Source of the DNA: Aquamicrobium sp.
Lineage (GTDB): Bacteria; Pseudomonadota; Alphaproteobacteria; Rhizobiales; Rhizobiaceae
Assembly: GCA_019739225.1 (NCBI GenBank)
Contig: JAHHDT010000005.1
Span: 682,001-746,000, forward strand
Direction of reading: 5' to 3'
DNA: 64,000 bases
In this document: one piece after another, positions 33,832 to 42,865 of the stretch
Layout of the letters: each line of letters begins with the position of its first letter
How positions within the stretch are numbered: position 1 is the stretch's first letter
The notes under the pieces: generated by a model
Told to the model about the DNA's origin: nothing
The model's input: only the letters and a program-made list of their open reading frames with translations
The model's database searches: none
Program-made: the position numbers and the translations under genes

Positions 33832-34870
33832 AGCCAAGCCCGCGCCGACGCTTGCCGTCACGCTGCTGTTTCCGCTCGGCGCCGTGGTCGTGACGGTCGT
33901 TTTGTCGTCGCTGCTGGTGCTGGCTGCCGGCGCATCGCCGTTCTCGGTGTTCGGCCTCGTGGTCAAGGGCGCAGCGGGCTCGCCTTTCGCGCTCGTCGAG
34001 ACACTGACGCGGGCGACGCCGCTGATCTTCACCGGCCTTGCCGTTGCCGTGGCCTTTCGAGCCAAGCTCTGGAACATAGGTGCCGAAGCACAGCTCTATG
34101 CCGGCGCCGTCATCACCGTGGTCTTGGGAACCGGCGCATTGCCGCTGCCCGCGCTCGTGCTCATCCCGCTGCTGATGATCGTTTCGATGGTTGCCGGCGG
34201 GCTGCTGCTGCTTGGACCGGCAATCCTCAAAACCCGCTTCGGGGTCGACGAGGTGGTGACGACGCTGCTGCTCAACTTCATCATGCTGCTGTTCGTCTCC
34301 ATGCTGCTCGAAGGCGTGCTGAAGGACCCGATGGGTCTCGGCTGGCCGCAGTCCCAGCGGGTCGTTGCGGAGGCGCGGCTGCCGCGTCTGGTTCAGGGCT
34401 GGCGGCTCCACGCCGGCTTCCTGATTGCCGTTCTTGCCGCCGTCGCCGTCTGGGTCGTCATGAAGAAGACGACGCTCGGCTACGAGATGCGCGCCGTCGG
34501 GCAGAACGCCGAGGCCGCGCGTTTTGCCGGCATCCCCGTCAACGGGGTGCTGATGAAGACCGCGTTTCTGTCCGGAGGGCTGGCGGCTCTCGCCGGTTTC
34601 TCCGAGGTCGCCGGCCTCAAGGGCAACCTGACGCTCGATCTGTCGCCGGGCTTCGGCTACACGGGCATCGTCGTTGCCATGCTCGCCATGCTCAATCCGC
34701 TCGGCGTGGTGCTGGCGGCGATCTTCGTCGCAGGCATCTTCGTCGGCGCCGACGCCATGAGCCGTACGGCCGGCGTGCCGTCCTACATCGCCGAGGTGAT
34801 GGTCGCGACCGCGCTGCTGACCATGGTCGTCGCGATCATGCTGACGCGCTTCCGGGTGCGGTGGAGATGA
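33821..34870 (+). CDS. ABC transporter permease (nucleoside type, first)
   Basis: A 349-residue inner-membrane permease of the BPD_transp_2 family, partner of the BMP protein and tandem ATPase. The motif NIGAEAQLYAGA and the loop EMRAVGQNAEAARFAGI are diagnostic for this permease class. The start ATG 33821 follows GGAGG and lies inside the end of the ATPase gene. About 9-10 membrane spans. Confidence 0.95.
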   Translation: MRLEAKPAPTLAVTLLFPLGAVVVTVVLSSLLVLAAGASPFSVFGLVVKGAAGSPFALVETLTRATPLIFTGLAVAVAFRAKLWNIGAEAQLYAGAVITVVLGTGALPLPALVLIPLLMIVSMVAGGLLLLGPAILKTRFGVDEVVTTLLLNFIMLLFVSMLLEGVLKDPMGLGWPQSQRVVAEARLPRLVQGWRLHAGFLIAVLAAVAVWVVMKKTTLGYEMRAVGQNAEAARFAGIPVNGVLMKTAFLSGGLAALAGFSEVAGLKGNLTLDLSPGFGYTGIVVAMLAMLNPLGVVLAAIFVAGIFVGADAMSRTAGVPSYIAEVMVATALLTMVVAIMLTRFRVRWR

Positions 34871-34890
34871 GGCGAATGTTGGCGCTCCAC

Positions 34891-35050
34891 GTTGCCCCCC
34901 TCTGTCCTGCCGGACATCTCCCCCACAAGGGGGGAGATCAGCCGACCGTTCGGTTTTCGCCAATCGCCGGAATTGCAGAAGGAACGATGGGCGTGAAGCT
35001 GCCGATCTCCCCCCATGTGGGGGAGATGTCCGGCAGGACAGAGGGGGGCG
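34891..35050. repeat. Palindromic repeat family B, copy 1
   Basis: An element of about 160 bases. The outer inverted arms share CCCCCCTCTGTCCTGCCGGA (left) and its complement (right), and each side also holds a nested ATCTCCCCC...GGGGGAGAT hairpin. It sits between the two permease genes of one operon. Its unique centre is related to that of copy 2 (43715), but in the opposite orientation. Confidence 0.9.
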
Positions 35051-35087
35051 CGAAGGAGCGCGGGCGTATCCTTAACGGAGATGTCCC

Positions 35088-36032
35088 ATGATCGAAGCCT
35101 TCGAGATCCTTTTCACGGCCTCGTTCTGGGTTGCTGCGATCCGCATCGCCTCGCCACTGATCTTCGCCACCATGGGTGAGCTGATCTGCGAACGGGCCGG
35201 CGTACTCAATCTCGGCATCGAGGGCATCATGGTGGTCGGTGCCTTCGCCGGCTGGCTCACGGTCTATATGGGTGGCGATTTGTGGTTCGGCGTGGCGGTC
35301 GCAGCCCTTGCGGGCGCAGCCTTCGGCCTGCTTCACGCGACGCTGACCGTGCCACTGGGCCTTTCGCAGCATGTCGTCGGCATCGGCATCACGCTGCTCG
35401 CCACCAGCCTCACTTATTTCACCTACCGGATCGTGCTGCCGGAAGTGACGTCGCCGCCGCGCATCGAGCCTTTCCAGCCACTGCCGGTGCCGCTGCTCTC
35501 CGACATTCCCGTCGTGGGGCCAGCACTCTTCAACCAGACGCCGCTGACCTACCTTGCCTTCGCAACCGTCGCGGTGGTCGCCTGGGTGCTCTATCGCACG
35601 CCGCTCGGGCTCGCCGTGCGCGCCGCGGGCGAGAATCCGTCCGCCGTCGAGGCGCAGGGCATCAGCGTCAATGCGGTGCGTATGGGCGCGGTGATGGTGG
35701 GCAGCGCGCTGATGGCGATCGGCGGCGCGTTCCTGACGATGTCGGCCTTTAACTCGTTCTTCTTCGAGATGATCAACGGGCGCGGCTGGATCTGCATTGC
35801 GCTTGTCGTGTTCGGCTCGTGGCGGCCGGGCAAGGCGCTGCTTGGGGCAATTCTGTTCGCCGCCTTCGACGCCTATCAGGTGCGGCTCCAGCAGCTCACC
35901 GGCGGTGTCGTGCCCTACCAGCTCTTCCTGATGATGCCCTTCGTGCTGTCGATCCTTGCCCTCGTCGTCATGTCGCGGCGCGCGGCCTATCCGAAGGCGC
36001 TGATGATCCCCTACCAGAAAGGCGAGAGATGA
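35088..36032 (+). CDS. ABC transporter permease (nucleoside type, second)
   Basis: A 314-residue permease, second half of the heterodimeric channel. It shows GELICERAGVLNLGIEGIM near the N-terminus and LGLAVRAAGENPSAVEAQGI in the coupling loop, both family hallmarks. Its stop overlaps the start of the deaminase-like gene (ATGA), linking uptake to a hydrolytic step on a nucleobase-like compound. Confidence 0.95.
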   Translation: MIEAFEILFTASFWVAAIRIASPLIFATMGELICERAGVLNLGIEGIMVVGAFAGWLTVYMGGDLWFGVAVAALAGAAFGLLHATLTVPLGLSQHVVGIGITLLATSLTYFTYRIVLPEVTSPPRIEPFQPLPVPLLSDIPVVGPALFNQTPLTYLAFATVAVVAWVLYRTPLGLAVRAAGENPSAVEAQGISVNAVRMGAVMVGSALMAIGGAFLTMSAFNSFFFEMINGRGWICIALVVFGSWRPGKALLGAILFAAFDAYQVRLQQLTGGVVPYQLFLMMPFVLSILALVVMSRRAAYPKALMIPYQKGER

Positions 36033-37312
36033 GTTTCGACCTGATCGTGAAGGGCGGCACCCTGCCATCGGGCGAGTCTGCCGACATAGCCATTTCCGGA
36101 GAGCGGATCGCGGCAATCGAACCGCGCATCGAGGCCGAGGCAGGCCGCATGGTGGACGCATCCGGCTGCCTCGTCTCGCCACACTTCGTCGACCCGCATT
36201 TCCACATGGATGCGACGCTCTCCTATGGCATCCCGCGCATCAACACGTCGGGCACGCTGCTTGAGGGCATCGCGCTCTGGGGCGAGCTGAAGCCGCTGCT
36301 GACTCACGAGGCGGTGAAAGAACGCGCGCTCGCGTATTGCGACTGGGCCGTCTCCATGGGGCTGCTTGCCATCCGCACCCATGTCGACGTCTGCGACGAC
36401 CGGCTCCTGACGGTCGAGGCGCTGCTGGAGGTGAAAAGGCAAGTCGCGCCCTATATCGACCTTCAACTCGTCGCCTTCCCCCAGGATGGCCTCTACCGTT
36501 CGCCGACGGCGAAGGAGAACACCATCCGCGCGCTCGACATGGGCGTCGATGTCGTCGGCGGCATCCCGCATTTCGAGCGCACGATGGACGACGGCAGGCG
36601 ATCGGTGACGGAGCTGTGCGAGATCGCCGCCGAGCGCGGTCTGCTGGTCGACATGCATTGCGACGAGACCGATGACCCGCTGTCCCGCCATATCGAGCAG
36701 CTCGCCTATGAGACGCAGCGGCTCGGCCTGCATGGCAGGGTAGCGGGTTCGCACCTGACCTCCATGCATTCGATGGACAATTATTATGTCTCCAAGCTGC
36801 TGCCGCTGATTGCGGAGGCACAGGTCGCCGCCATTCCCAACCCGCTCATCAACATCATGCTGCAAGGCAGGCATGACACCTTCCCCAAACGGCGCGGTCT
36901 CACGCGTGTGAAGGAAATGCTGGCGCATGGCATCCGCGTCGGCTTCGGACAGGATTGCGTTCTCGACCCTTGGTACTCGCTCGGCACCGCCGACATGCTC
37001 GACGTCGCCTTCATGGGCTTGCACGTCGCGCAGATGTCGCATCCCGACGAGATGCGCCGCTGCTTCGACATGGTGACGACGGAAAGCGCAGGCATCATGG
37101 GCCTCGATGGTTACGGCCTTGCGGTCGGCAACAAGGCGAGCCTCGTCGTGCTCGACGCCGGCAACCCGGTGGAAGCGATCCGCCTGCGTGCCGACCGGCT
37201 TTGTGTCGTCGCCAAGGGCAAGGTGGTCGCCGAACGCGAGAGGCGCGACATGGCCCTGGCACTGCCCGGCCGGCCAGCGAGCATTCATCGCCGCCATACG
37301 GCGCCCCACTGA
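36029..37312 (+). CDS. Cytosine deaminase-like amidohydrolase
   Basis: A 427-residue metal-dependent amidohydrolase. Metal motifs are VDPHFHMDATLS (HxH, near residue 55), DMHCDETDDP, AGSHLTSM and the aspartate in GFGQDCVLDPWYSLG, the pattern of cytosine deaminase CodA and related aminohydrolases. Translational coupling to a nucleoside-type ABC permease supports a role in converting an imported base or N-heterocycle. An N-isopropylammelide-type or creatinine-type activity cannot be excluded. Confidence 0.9.
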   Translation: MSFDLIVKGGTLPSGESADIAISGERIAAIEPRIEAEAGRMVDASGCLVSPHFVDPHFHMDATLSYGIPRINTSGTLLEGIALWGELKPLLTHEAVKERALAYCDWAVSMGLLAIRTHVDVCDDRLLTVEALLEVKRQVAPYIDLQLVAFPQDGLYRSPTAKENTIRALDMGVDVVGGIPHFERTMDDGRRSVTELCEIAAERGLLVDMHCDETDDPLSRHIEQLAYETQRLGLHGRVAGSHLTSMHSMDNYYVSKLLPLIAEAQVAAIPNPLINIMLQGRHDTFPKRRGLTRVKEMLAHGIRVGFGQDCVLDPWYSLGTADMLDVAFMGLHVAQMSHPDEMRRCFDMVTTESAGIMGLDGYGLAVGNKASLVVLDAGNPVEAIRLRADRLCVVAKGKVVAERERRDMALALPGRPASIHRRHTAPH

Positions 37313-37402
37313 GGCCAGGTTCCAAAGCAGCTTTCCATCCAGTTGACGCTGCGGCATCATTCACCTGCCTGCGAGAGTCGCCGGCAGGGGGAGGAGGGAC
37401 AC

Positions 37403-38638
37403 ATGGCTGCCATCGGAACGATCGTCATCTACATCATCATGGCATGCGCCGTCGCCGGCGCGATTGCCTCGATCAGGAATGCGGACGAGGGGCTGGGCAA
37501 GGAGTTCCGCGAAGGCATTTATGCGATAGGCCCGATCTTCATTCCGGTGGCCGGCATCATGGCGGCTATCCCGTATCTGTCGGAGTTCGTGCGCGTGCTG
37601 GTCGGGCCGCTGTTTTCCGCGATCGGCGCCGATCCGGCAATCGCGGCGACCACAATCATCGCCGTCGACATGGGCGGCTACCAGCTCGCCGACGCGCTGG
37701 CGCAAACGCGCGACGGCTGGATCATGGCCGCCGTGGTCGGCTACATGGCGGGCGCCACGATCATCTTCTCCATTCCCGTCGGGCTGGCGATGCTGGAGAA
37801 ACGCGATCACAAATACATGGCGCTGGGCATCATGTCAGGCATCCTCAGCGTGCCCATCGGCGTCTTTATCACCTGCGCGCTGCTTGCGGTTTCAGGGCTG
37901 GAGGTGCGCCCGGTCGTTGCGACCGCCGACCCCGAAACCATGCACGCCATCGGCCTCACCTTCGGCGCGATCTTCGCCAACCTGCTGCCGCTGATCGTGT
38001 TCTGCGTGGCGATCGCGCTCGGCCTGCGCTTCGCGCCCGATGCGATGATCGCCGGCTTCCTCTGGTTCGGCCGCATCATGTATGCCGGGATCACGCTGGT
38101 GCTGGTCTTCTCCATCGTCGAATATTTCACCGGCTTCTTCACCAACGTGTTGGGAGGTTGGGGCTTCGACCCGATCATCGCCGACGAGGCCGACCAGTTC
38201 CGCGCGCTGGAGATCGCCGGCTATATCGGCATCATGCTCGCGGGCGCCTTCCCGATGGTTTACCTGCTGACCAAATATCTTGCGACGCCGATGGAGGCGC
38301 TTGGCAAGCGCATTGGTGTTGAGGCGCAAGGTGCGGCGGGACTGCTGGCGGCCTGCGCGAATATCCTGGCTATGTACCGGCTGGTCGGCTCCATGCGTCC
38401 CCGGGACAAGGTGCTGGCGATTGCCTTTGCCGTATGCGCGGCGTTCATGTTCGGCGACCATCTTGCATTCTCGGCCAATTTCCAGCCCGCCACGATCCTG
38501 CCGCTGATACTCGGCAAGCTCGGCGGTGGGATTGCCGGTTTCGCGATCGCGTTGTGGCTGTCGGTGCCCAAGGCCGTCGAACTGGCGGCCAGAGAGCCGA
38601 CCATGGCGGGGCCAGAGCCTGTAGTTGTAACAGGCTAA
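37403..38638 (+). CDS. eutH: Ethanolamine permease EutH family
   Basis: A 411-residue integral membrane protein with about ten spans. The segments GPIFIPVAGIMAAIPYLS, AVDMGGYQLADALA and IIFSIPVGLAMLEKRDHKYMALG match EutH ethanolamine carriers. The start ATG 37403 follows GGGAGGAGGGA. There are no microcompartment or lyase eut genes in the window, so it works outside the classic eut operon. It follows the deaminase gene by 90 bases and may belong to the same transcript. Substrate assignment rests on family alone. Confidence 0.88.
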   Translation: MAAIGTIVIYIIMACAVAGAIASIRNADEGLGKEFREGIYAIGPIFIPVAGIMAAIPYLSEFVRVLVGPLFSAIGADPAIAATTIIAVDMGGYQLADALAQTRDGWIMAAVVGYMAGATIIFSIPVGLAMLEKRDHKYMALGIMSGILSVPIGVFITCALLAVSGLEVRPVVATADPETMHAIGLTFGAIFANLLPLIVFCVAIALGLRFAPDAMIAGFLWFGRIMYAGITLVLVFSIVEYFTGFFTNVLGGWGFDPIIADEADQFRALEIAGYIGIMLAGAFPMVYLLTKYLATPMEALGKRIGVEAQGAAGLLAACANILAMYRLVGSMRPRDKVLAIAFAVCAAFMFGDHLAFSANFQPATILPLILGKLGGGIAGFAIALWLSVPKAVELAAREPTMAGPEPVVVTG

Positions 38639-38744
38639 CTGAACAGGCTGCGGCAGCGCGGCAGGAATCTGTTGAGCCGCCCCTTGCCAAAGTAGACTGT
38701 CGCGCTCAATTTTGTTGCATCATCCCGGATGTCGCGAGGACACC

Positions 38745-39008
38745 ATGAAGCCGATCGTTCCGACCCTGTTTGCCCTGGCCGTTCTGGCCGGCTGCACCAC
38801 GATGACGCCGGAGGAGCGCCGCGCGGCGGATGAGGAGACGTGTCGCGAATACGGATTCCGCAAGGGCAGCGAGGCATTCGCCGAGTGCCTGCAGCGCATC
38901 GAGCTCGACCGGCGGGCGGAACGCCGCGCCAACATGGCTTCGTTCGAATTCAGCCGGCCGATGGTGGTGTATAGGCCGGTCCCGGTGCCCGTGCCGCCGT
39001 CGAACTAG
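38745..39008 (+). CDS. Small putative lipoprotein
   Basis: An 87-residue protein with a signal peptide ending in the lipobox LAGC (cysteine 17), so it is probably lipid-anchored. The mature part is charged and includes the segment ETCREYGFRKGSEAFAECLQ, with two cysteines spaced for a disulfide, and a proline/valine-rich tail. The start ATG 38745 follows GAGGA. I do not recognise a function; such small entericidin-like or cell-envelope lipoproteins are common in the order. Confidence 0.8.
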   Translation: MKPIVPTLFALAVLAGCTTMTPEERRAADEETCREYGFRKGSEAFAECLQRIELDRRAERRANMASFEFSRPMVVYRPVPVPVPPSN

Positions 39009-39009
39009 C

Positions 39010-41460
39010 TCACGCCTTCACGCGGCTGGACGACGGATCGTAGAGCGGTTCGAGATGGATTTCGGCCGGCACGTTTTCCATGGCCACCACCAGCTCGTAG
39101 CGGCTTGAGCGGAGGAAGTCCTCGGAAACACCTTCCGCGTTGCGGACATAGCCGTAACCGATGCCCTTGCCGACCGTGTAGCCGTGGCCACCGGAGGTCA
39201 GGTAGCCGACCGGCTCTCCGTCGCGCAGGATCGTTTCACGGCCCAGCAGCACAACGTCGGGATCGTCCACAGTGAAGCAGGCCAACCGCTTGCCGATAGG
39301 CTTCGCGGACATTTCTTTGGCGGCCTTCCGGCCGAGGAAATCGATGTCCTTCTTCAGCTTCACCGCCCACCCGAGCCCCGCCTCGAACGGCGAGTCGTTG
39401 GGAGTGATGTCGGAACCCCAGGCGCGGTAGCCTTTCTCCAGCCGCAGCGATTCCAGCGCGCGGTAGCCGACCGGCTTTATCTCGAACGGCTTGCCGGCCT
39501 CCATCAACGCGTCGAAAACCTCGCCGGTTGCCGCGATGGGAACATGAAGCTCCCAGCCGAGCTCTCCTACATAGGTGACGCGCAGTGCTCGAACGGTGTG
39601 GCCGGCGATCGCGATCTCGCGAACATGGCCGAACGGGAAGCCTGTGTTGGAGACGTCGGCATCCGTCACCGTCGCAAGCACGTTGCGCGCCTCCGGCCCC
39701 ATCAGCGACAGCGTTCCGAAATCTTCGGTCACATCCCGCAGCTTGGCGTCGCTGCCCGCCTCGATGTGGTCCTCGATCCAGCCGAAATCGTGGGTGCGGA
39801 AGCCGGTGCCGGTGACGATGTAGAACCGGTCTTCGGCAAGCCGCGCCACCGTCAGGTCAGCCTCGATGCCGCCGCGGGTGTTGAGAAGCTGCGTATAGGT
39901 TAGCCGTCCGGCGGGTTTCGACACGTCGTTGGCGCAGATGAAATCCAGCGTCTTTTGCGCGTCGGCGCCGGTCAGTTCGTATTTGGCAAAGGACGACTGG
40001 TCGAAGATACCGACCTTCTCGCGCACATGCGCGTGTTCCGCGCCGACGGCGTCGAACCAGTTCTGCCGACCCATCGAATATTCGTCCCGAGCGCCGGGGA
40101 TCGTCGAGAACCAGTTGGGGCGTTCCCAGCCGAGCTTGGAACCGAAGACCGCGCCGTGCGCCTTCAGGCGCTCGTAGAGCGGCGACACGATGCGGGGGCG
40201 GCCGCTTTCATATTCCTCGTGCGGGAAGGCGACGGTGTAATGCTTGCCATAGGCTTCCAGCGTGCGCGCGCAGACCCAGTCGCGATCCTTGTGCAGCCCG
40301 GAGAAACGGCGGATGTCGACCGTCCACAGGTCGAGTGGCGCTTCGCCGTCTATCGTCCATTGCGCCAGAACCCAGCCCGCGCCGCCGCCGGACGCGATGC
40401 CGAAGGCGTTGAAGCCCGCACCGACGAACATGTTGGCGCATTCGGGTGCGGTGCCGAGGATGAAGTTGCCGTCGGGCGTGAAACTCTCTGGGCCGTTGAT
40501 CATCTGCTTGACGCCGGCGGTTTCGAGCGCGGGAACGCGAGCGATCGCCTGCATCATATGCTGCTCGAAATGGTCGAAATCGTCGTCGAACAGCCGGAAC
40601 TCCCAGTCGTCCGGCACGTCCCCGCCGGAGAGGTTCGTTTCCCAGGCCTGCGGGTCGGGCTCGTAGCCGCCCATCACCAACCCGCCGACCTCCTCCTTGA
40701 AATAGGTGCGCCGGTCCGGGTCGCGGATCGTCGGCGCGTCGGCCGAAAGCCCGTCGATCGCCTCGGTGATGATGTACTGATGCTTCACCGGCTGCAGGGG
40801 CACATTGATGCCGGCCATCGCACCCACCTGCCGGGCCCATTGTCCTGCGCAGTTGACCACCTTTTCGCAGCCGATGTCGCCCTGCGTCGTCTTGACTTTG
40901 ACGATGCGCTGGCCGTCCATCTCGAAACCGCTGACGCGCACGTCCTCGAACAGTTTCGCGCCGTGCATGCGCGCGCCCTTGGCAAGCGATTGGGTGATGT
41001 CGGACGGGCTCGCCTGGCCATCGGTCGGCAGCCATGACGCGCCAACGAGGTCGCTGGTGTCCATCAGTGGCCATATGCGCTTGACCTCGTCCGGCGAGAC
41101 GAGGTGCATATCCATGCCGAAGCTCCTGGCCGTCGTCGCCAGTCGCTTGAATTCGGTCCAGCGGTCCTGATTGGTGGCAAGCCGCAGGCAGCCGGTCATC
41201 TTCCAGCCGGTGGCAAGCCCCGTCTCGGCCTCGAGTTCCTTGTAGAGGTCGACCGAATATTTCAGCACCCGCGTGATCGAGGCTGACGAGCGCAGTTGCC
41301 CGACGAGCCCGGCCGCATGCCAGGTCGAACCCGAGGTGAGCTTGCCCTGCTCCAGCAGCACCACATCGGCCTTGTGGTCGCGAGCCAGATGATAGGCGGT
41401 CGAGCAGCCGATGATACCACCGCCGATGACGACGATCTGGGCGTGTGATGGCAGGTTCAT
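39010..41460 (-). CDS. Dimethylglycine/sarcosine dehydrogenase-like flavoprotein with GcvT domain
   Basis: An 816-residue two-part enzyme. The N-terminal half is a DAO-type FAD oxidoreductase with GGGIIG (13-18) and H48 in GSTWHAAGL, which corresponds to the histidine that holds FAD covalently in dimethylglycine dehydrogenase. The C-terminal half (about 430-816) is a GcvT-like folate-binding domain. Such enzymes demethylate N-methyl amines and pass the one-carbon unit to tetrahydrofolate. It starts one base after the upstream kinase-like gene stop, so the two are coupled. The exact substrate is open. Confidence 0.92.
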   Translation of the reverse strand: MNLPSHAQIVVIGGGIIGCSTAYHLARDHKADVVLLEQGKLTSGSTWHAAGLVGQLRSSASITRVLKYSVDLYKELEAETGLATGWKMTGCLRLATNQDRWTEFKRLATTARSFGMDMHLVSPDEVKRIWPLMDTSDLVGASWLPTDGQASPSDITQSLAKGARMHGAKLFEDVRVSGFEMDGQRIVKVKTTQGDIGCEKVVNCAGQWARQVGAMAGINVPLQPVKHQYIITEAIDGLSADAPTIRDPDRRTYFKEEVGGLVMGGYEPDPQAWETNLSGGDVPDDWEFRLFDDDFDHFEQHMMQAIARVPALETAGVKQMINGPESFTPDGNFILGTAPECANMFVGAGFNAFGIASGGGAGWVLAQWTIDGEAPLDLWTVDIRRFSGLHKDRDWVCARTLEAYGKHYTVAFPHEEYESGRPRIVSPLYERLKAHGAVFGSKLGWERPNWFSTIPGARDEYSMGRQNWFDAVGAEHAHVREKVGIFDQSSFAKYELTGADAQKTLDFICANDVSKPAGRLTYTQLLNTRGGIEADLTVARLAEDRFYIVTGTGFRTHDFGWIEDHIEAGSDAKLRDVTEDFGTLSLMGPEARNVLATVTDADVSNTGFPFGHVREIAIAGHTVRALRVTYVGELGWELHVPIAATGEVFDALMEAGKPFEIKPVGYRALESLRLEKGYRAWGSDITPNDSPFEAGLGWAVKLKKDIDFLGRKAAKEMSAKPIGKRLACFTVDDPDVVLLGRETILRDGEPVGYLTSGGHGYTVGKGIGYGYVRNAEGVSEDFLRSSRYELVVAMENVPAEIHLEPLYDPSSSRVKA

Positions 41461-41461
41461 G

Positions 41462-42346
41462 TCAGGGCTTTCTGTAGGTCGAACGATAAATGTCCAGCGC
41501 GGCGGCAAGGTGCTCGAGGTTTTCTTCGCTGTAAGCGACGAAATCGACGCCCGGCGTATCCAGGTGAAGTTCGGATACCATGCTCCACATCGCCTCGCGC
41601 AGTAGCGAGGCGCATTGCATGGCGGCGAGCGAGCGCTTCAGTTCCGGCGAGGGTGGTGCGTCGAAATAGGCCTCCAGCAGCGCCTCGGATTCCGAGGTGG
41701 AGAAGCCGGCGTTCGACGACAGGCCCGCAAGGTCGAACATGGCGGTCGAGAAACCGGCATATTCGAAATCGATCAGCCAGAGCCGGTCGCTGGTGTCGAG
41801 CAGGTTTGCGGGCAGCAGGTCGTTATGCCCGAAGACGATCGGCAGAGGTACCTGAGCCTTCTCCATCTCTTCGGCAAGCGCGAGGTAGCCCGGCAGGTCG
41901 GCGACCTTGCGGCTTTTACCTGCTTCCAGCGTGCGCGCGTAGTCGCGAATGACGTGGAACACCCAGAAGATGAATCCCGCGCCGGTCACATGGGCTGGCA
42001 TGGTTGTATGGAAACCACGCATAAGCGCGGCCACCCGGCCGATATTGGCTCGCACGTCCTCAGCGCCGTAGGTTTTCGCGCCGAGAAACTGGCTGACCAT
42101 CACGCCCGGCTCGGCGAACTCCAGCGCGGGGGCAAAGCCTGCTTCATGGGCTGCGCGGGCCGTCATCCTCTCGCGCTCGCGAAAGACATGGTGGAAAGGA
42201 TAGTCATCGCCGAACCGCACGACATGCTTGCCGGCATCGTCGACGACGAGAAAGTTCTCGTTTGAAAGGCCCCCATGCAGCGGAGAAATCGTGATGTCGC
42301 CTTGCCAGCAGGGAAGATTGCGAATGGCGGTGTCGAGAGCGTCCAT
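41462..42346 (-). CDS. Choline/ethanolamine kinase-like phosphotransferase
   Basis: A 294-residue aminoglycoside-phosphotransferase-fold protein. The catalytic loop VFGHNDLLPANLL and the metal-binding segment LIDFEYAG match choline/ethanolamine kinases. It precedes and is coupled to the methylamine dehydrogenase-like gene. An ethanolamine permease gene lies nearby on the opposite strand, which favours an amino-alcohol substrate by context. The protein could equally be a LicA- or Ycb-like kinase. Confidence 0.88.
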   Translation of the reverse strand: MDALDTAIRNLPCWQGDITISPLHGGLSNENFLVVDDAGKHVVRFGDDYPFHHVFRERERMTARAAHEAGFAPALEFAEPGVMVSQFLGAKTYGAEDVRANIGRVAALMRGFHTTMPAHVTGAGFIFWVFHVIRDYARTLEAGKSRKVADLPGYLALAEEMEKAQVPLPIVFGHNDLLPANLLDTSDRLWLIDFEYAGFSTAMFDLAGLSSNAGFSTSESEALLEAYFDAPPSPELKRSLAAMQCASLLREAMWSMVSELHLDTPGVDFVAYSEENLEHLAAALDIYRSTYRKP

Positions 42347-42379
42347 GGCCGCAGAGTGTTTCGAGGTCTAGCGGCTTGT

Positions 42380-42543
42380 CAATCGCTCCCGGCCTTCCGT
42401 GCACCGTGTCATCCGTCCGTCACATCGGCGGGGTAGAAACGAGCCAGCAAGAGATCGCCTTTGCCTGGTGACCGCGGATGAACCGGCTCCAGAATGAAGG
42501 CGCGGGGAAGGGTCGGGTTTCACCCGGCCTTTTTCGTTTTTCT
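42380..42543 (+). other. Possible small RNA ending at an orphan terminator
   Basis: The plus strand here has no protein gene, yet it ends in a textbook terminator (42511-42540). An independent short transcript would explain it. I cannot identify a matching RNA family or a convincing promoter, and the 5' boundary is arbitrary. On the other strand this region is the leader of the kinase-like gene. Confidence 0.3.
42511..42540 (+). terminator. Orphan Rho-independent terminator
   Basis: GGTCGGGT (42511-42518) pairs with ACCCGGCC (42522-42529; one G-T pair) around a three-base loop, followed by TTTTTCGTTTTT. No plus-strand gene lies upstream within 3 kb; the nearest plus-strand gene ends at 39008 and the genes in between run the other way. 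Confidence 0.75.
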
Positions 42544-42575
42544 CGTTCTTGGGCGATGCCCCTCCCCTTATCCGT

Positions 42576-42592
42576 GCCTCGAAGGACGCACG
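42576..42592. repeat. Fragment of repeat family A
   Basis: GCCTCGAAGGACGCACG is one outer arm end of repeat family A with no partner arm nearby. It lies just beyond the fdsD stop and is probably the remains of a deleted copy. Confidence 0.7.
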
Positions 42593-42604
42593 GAAAGGCT
42601 GAAT

Positions 42605-42865
42605 CTATCCCGCCTTGCGCTCTTCGGCCGGGCGCCGGATCGAGGCCGACGCTTCGAGAACGATGGGCAGAAGTCCCTCGCCGCCGGCGTCGACGACCTC
42701 GAAGAAGTGTCGCCGCATGCGCGGCTCCCAGAATTTGTTGATGTGCTCGGCCGTGCCGGCAACACCCTCATCGTGCGGTTTGGACAGGAAGAAGGTGCCG
42801 ATCTGGTTCGCCATGCGGATCAGCTTCGCGTGCGGGCCACCGGCCCCGGTATCGTCATGCGACAT
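42605..42865 (-). CDS. fdsD: Formate dehydrogenase delta subunit
   Basis: An 86-residue protein matching FdsD, the small subunit needed for active NAD-dependent formate dehydrogenase in several alpha- and betaproteobacteria. The core KLIRMANQIGTFFLSKP followed by INKFWEPRMRR is conserved. I chose ATG 42865, which has GGAG nine bases upstream; a GTG at 42880 is the alternative. The gene overlaps the end of fdhD by 11 bases and is the last of the operon. Confidence 0.9.
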   Translation of the reverse strand: MSHDDTGAGGPHAKLIRMANQIGTFFLSKPHDEGVAGTAEHINKFWEPRMRRHFFEVVDAGGEGLLPIVLEASASIRRPAEERKAG

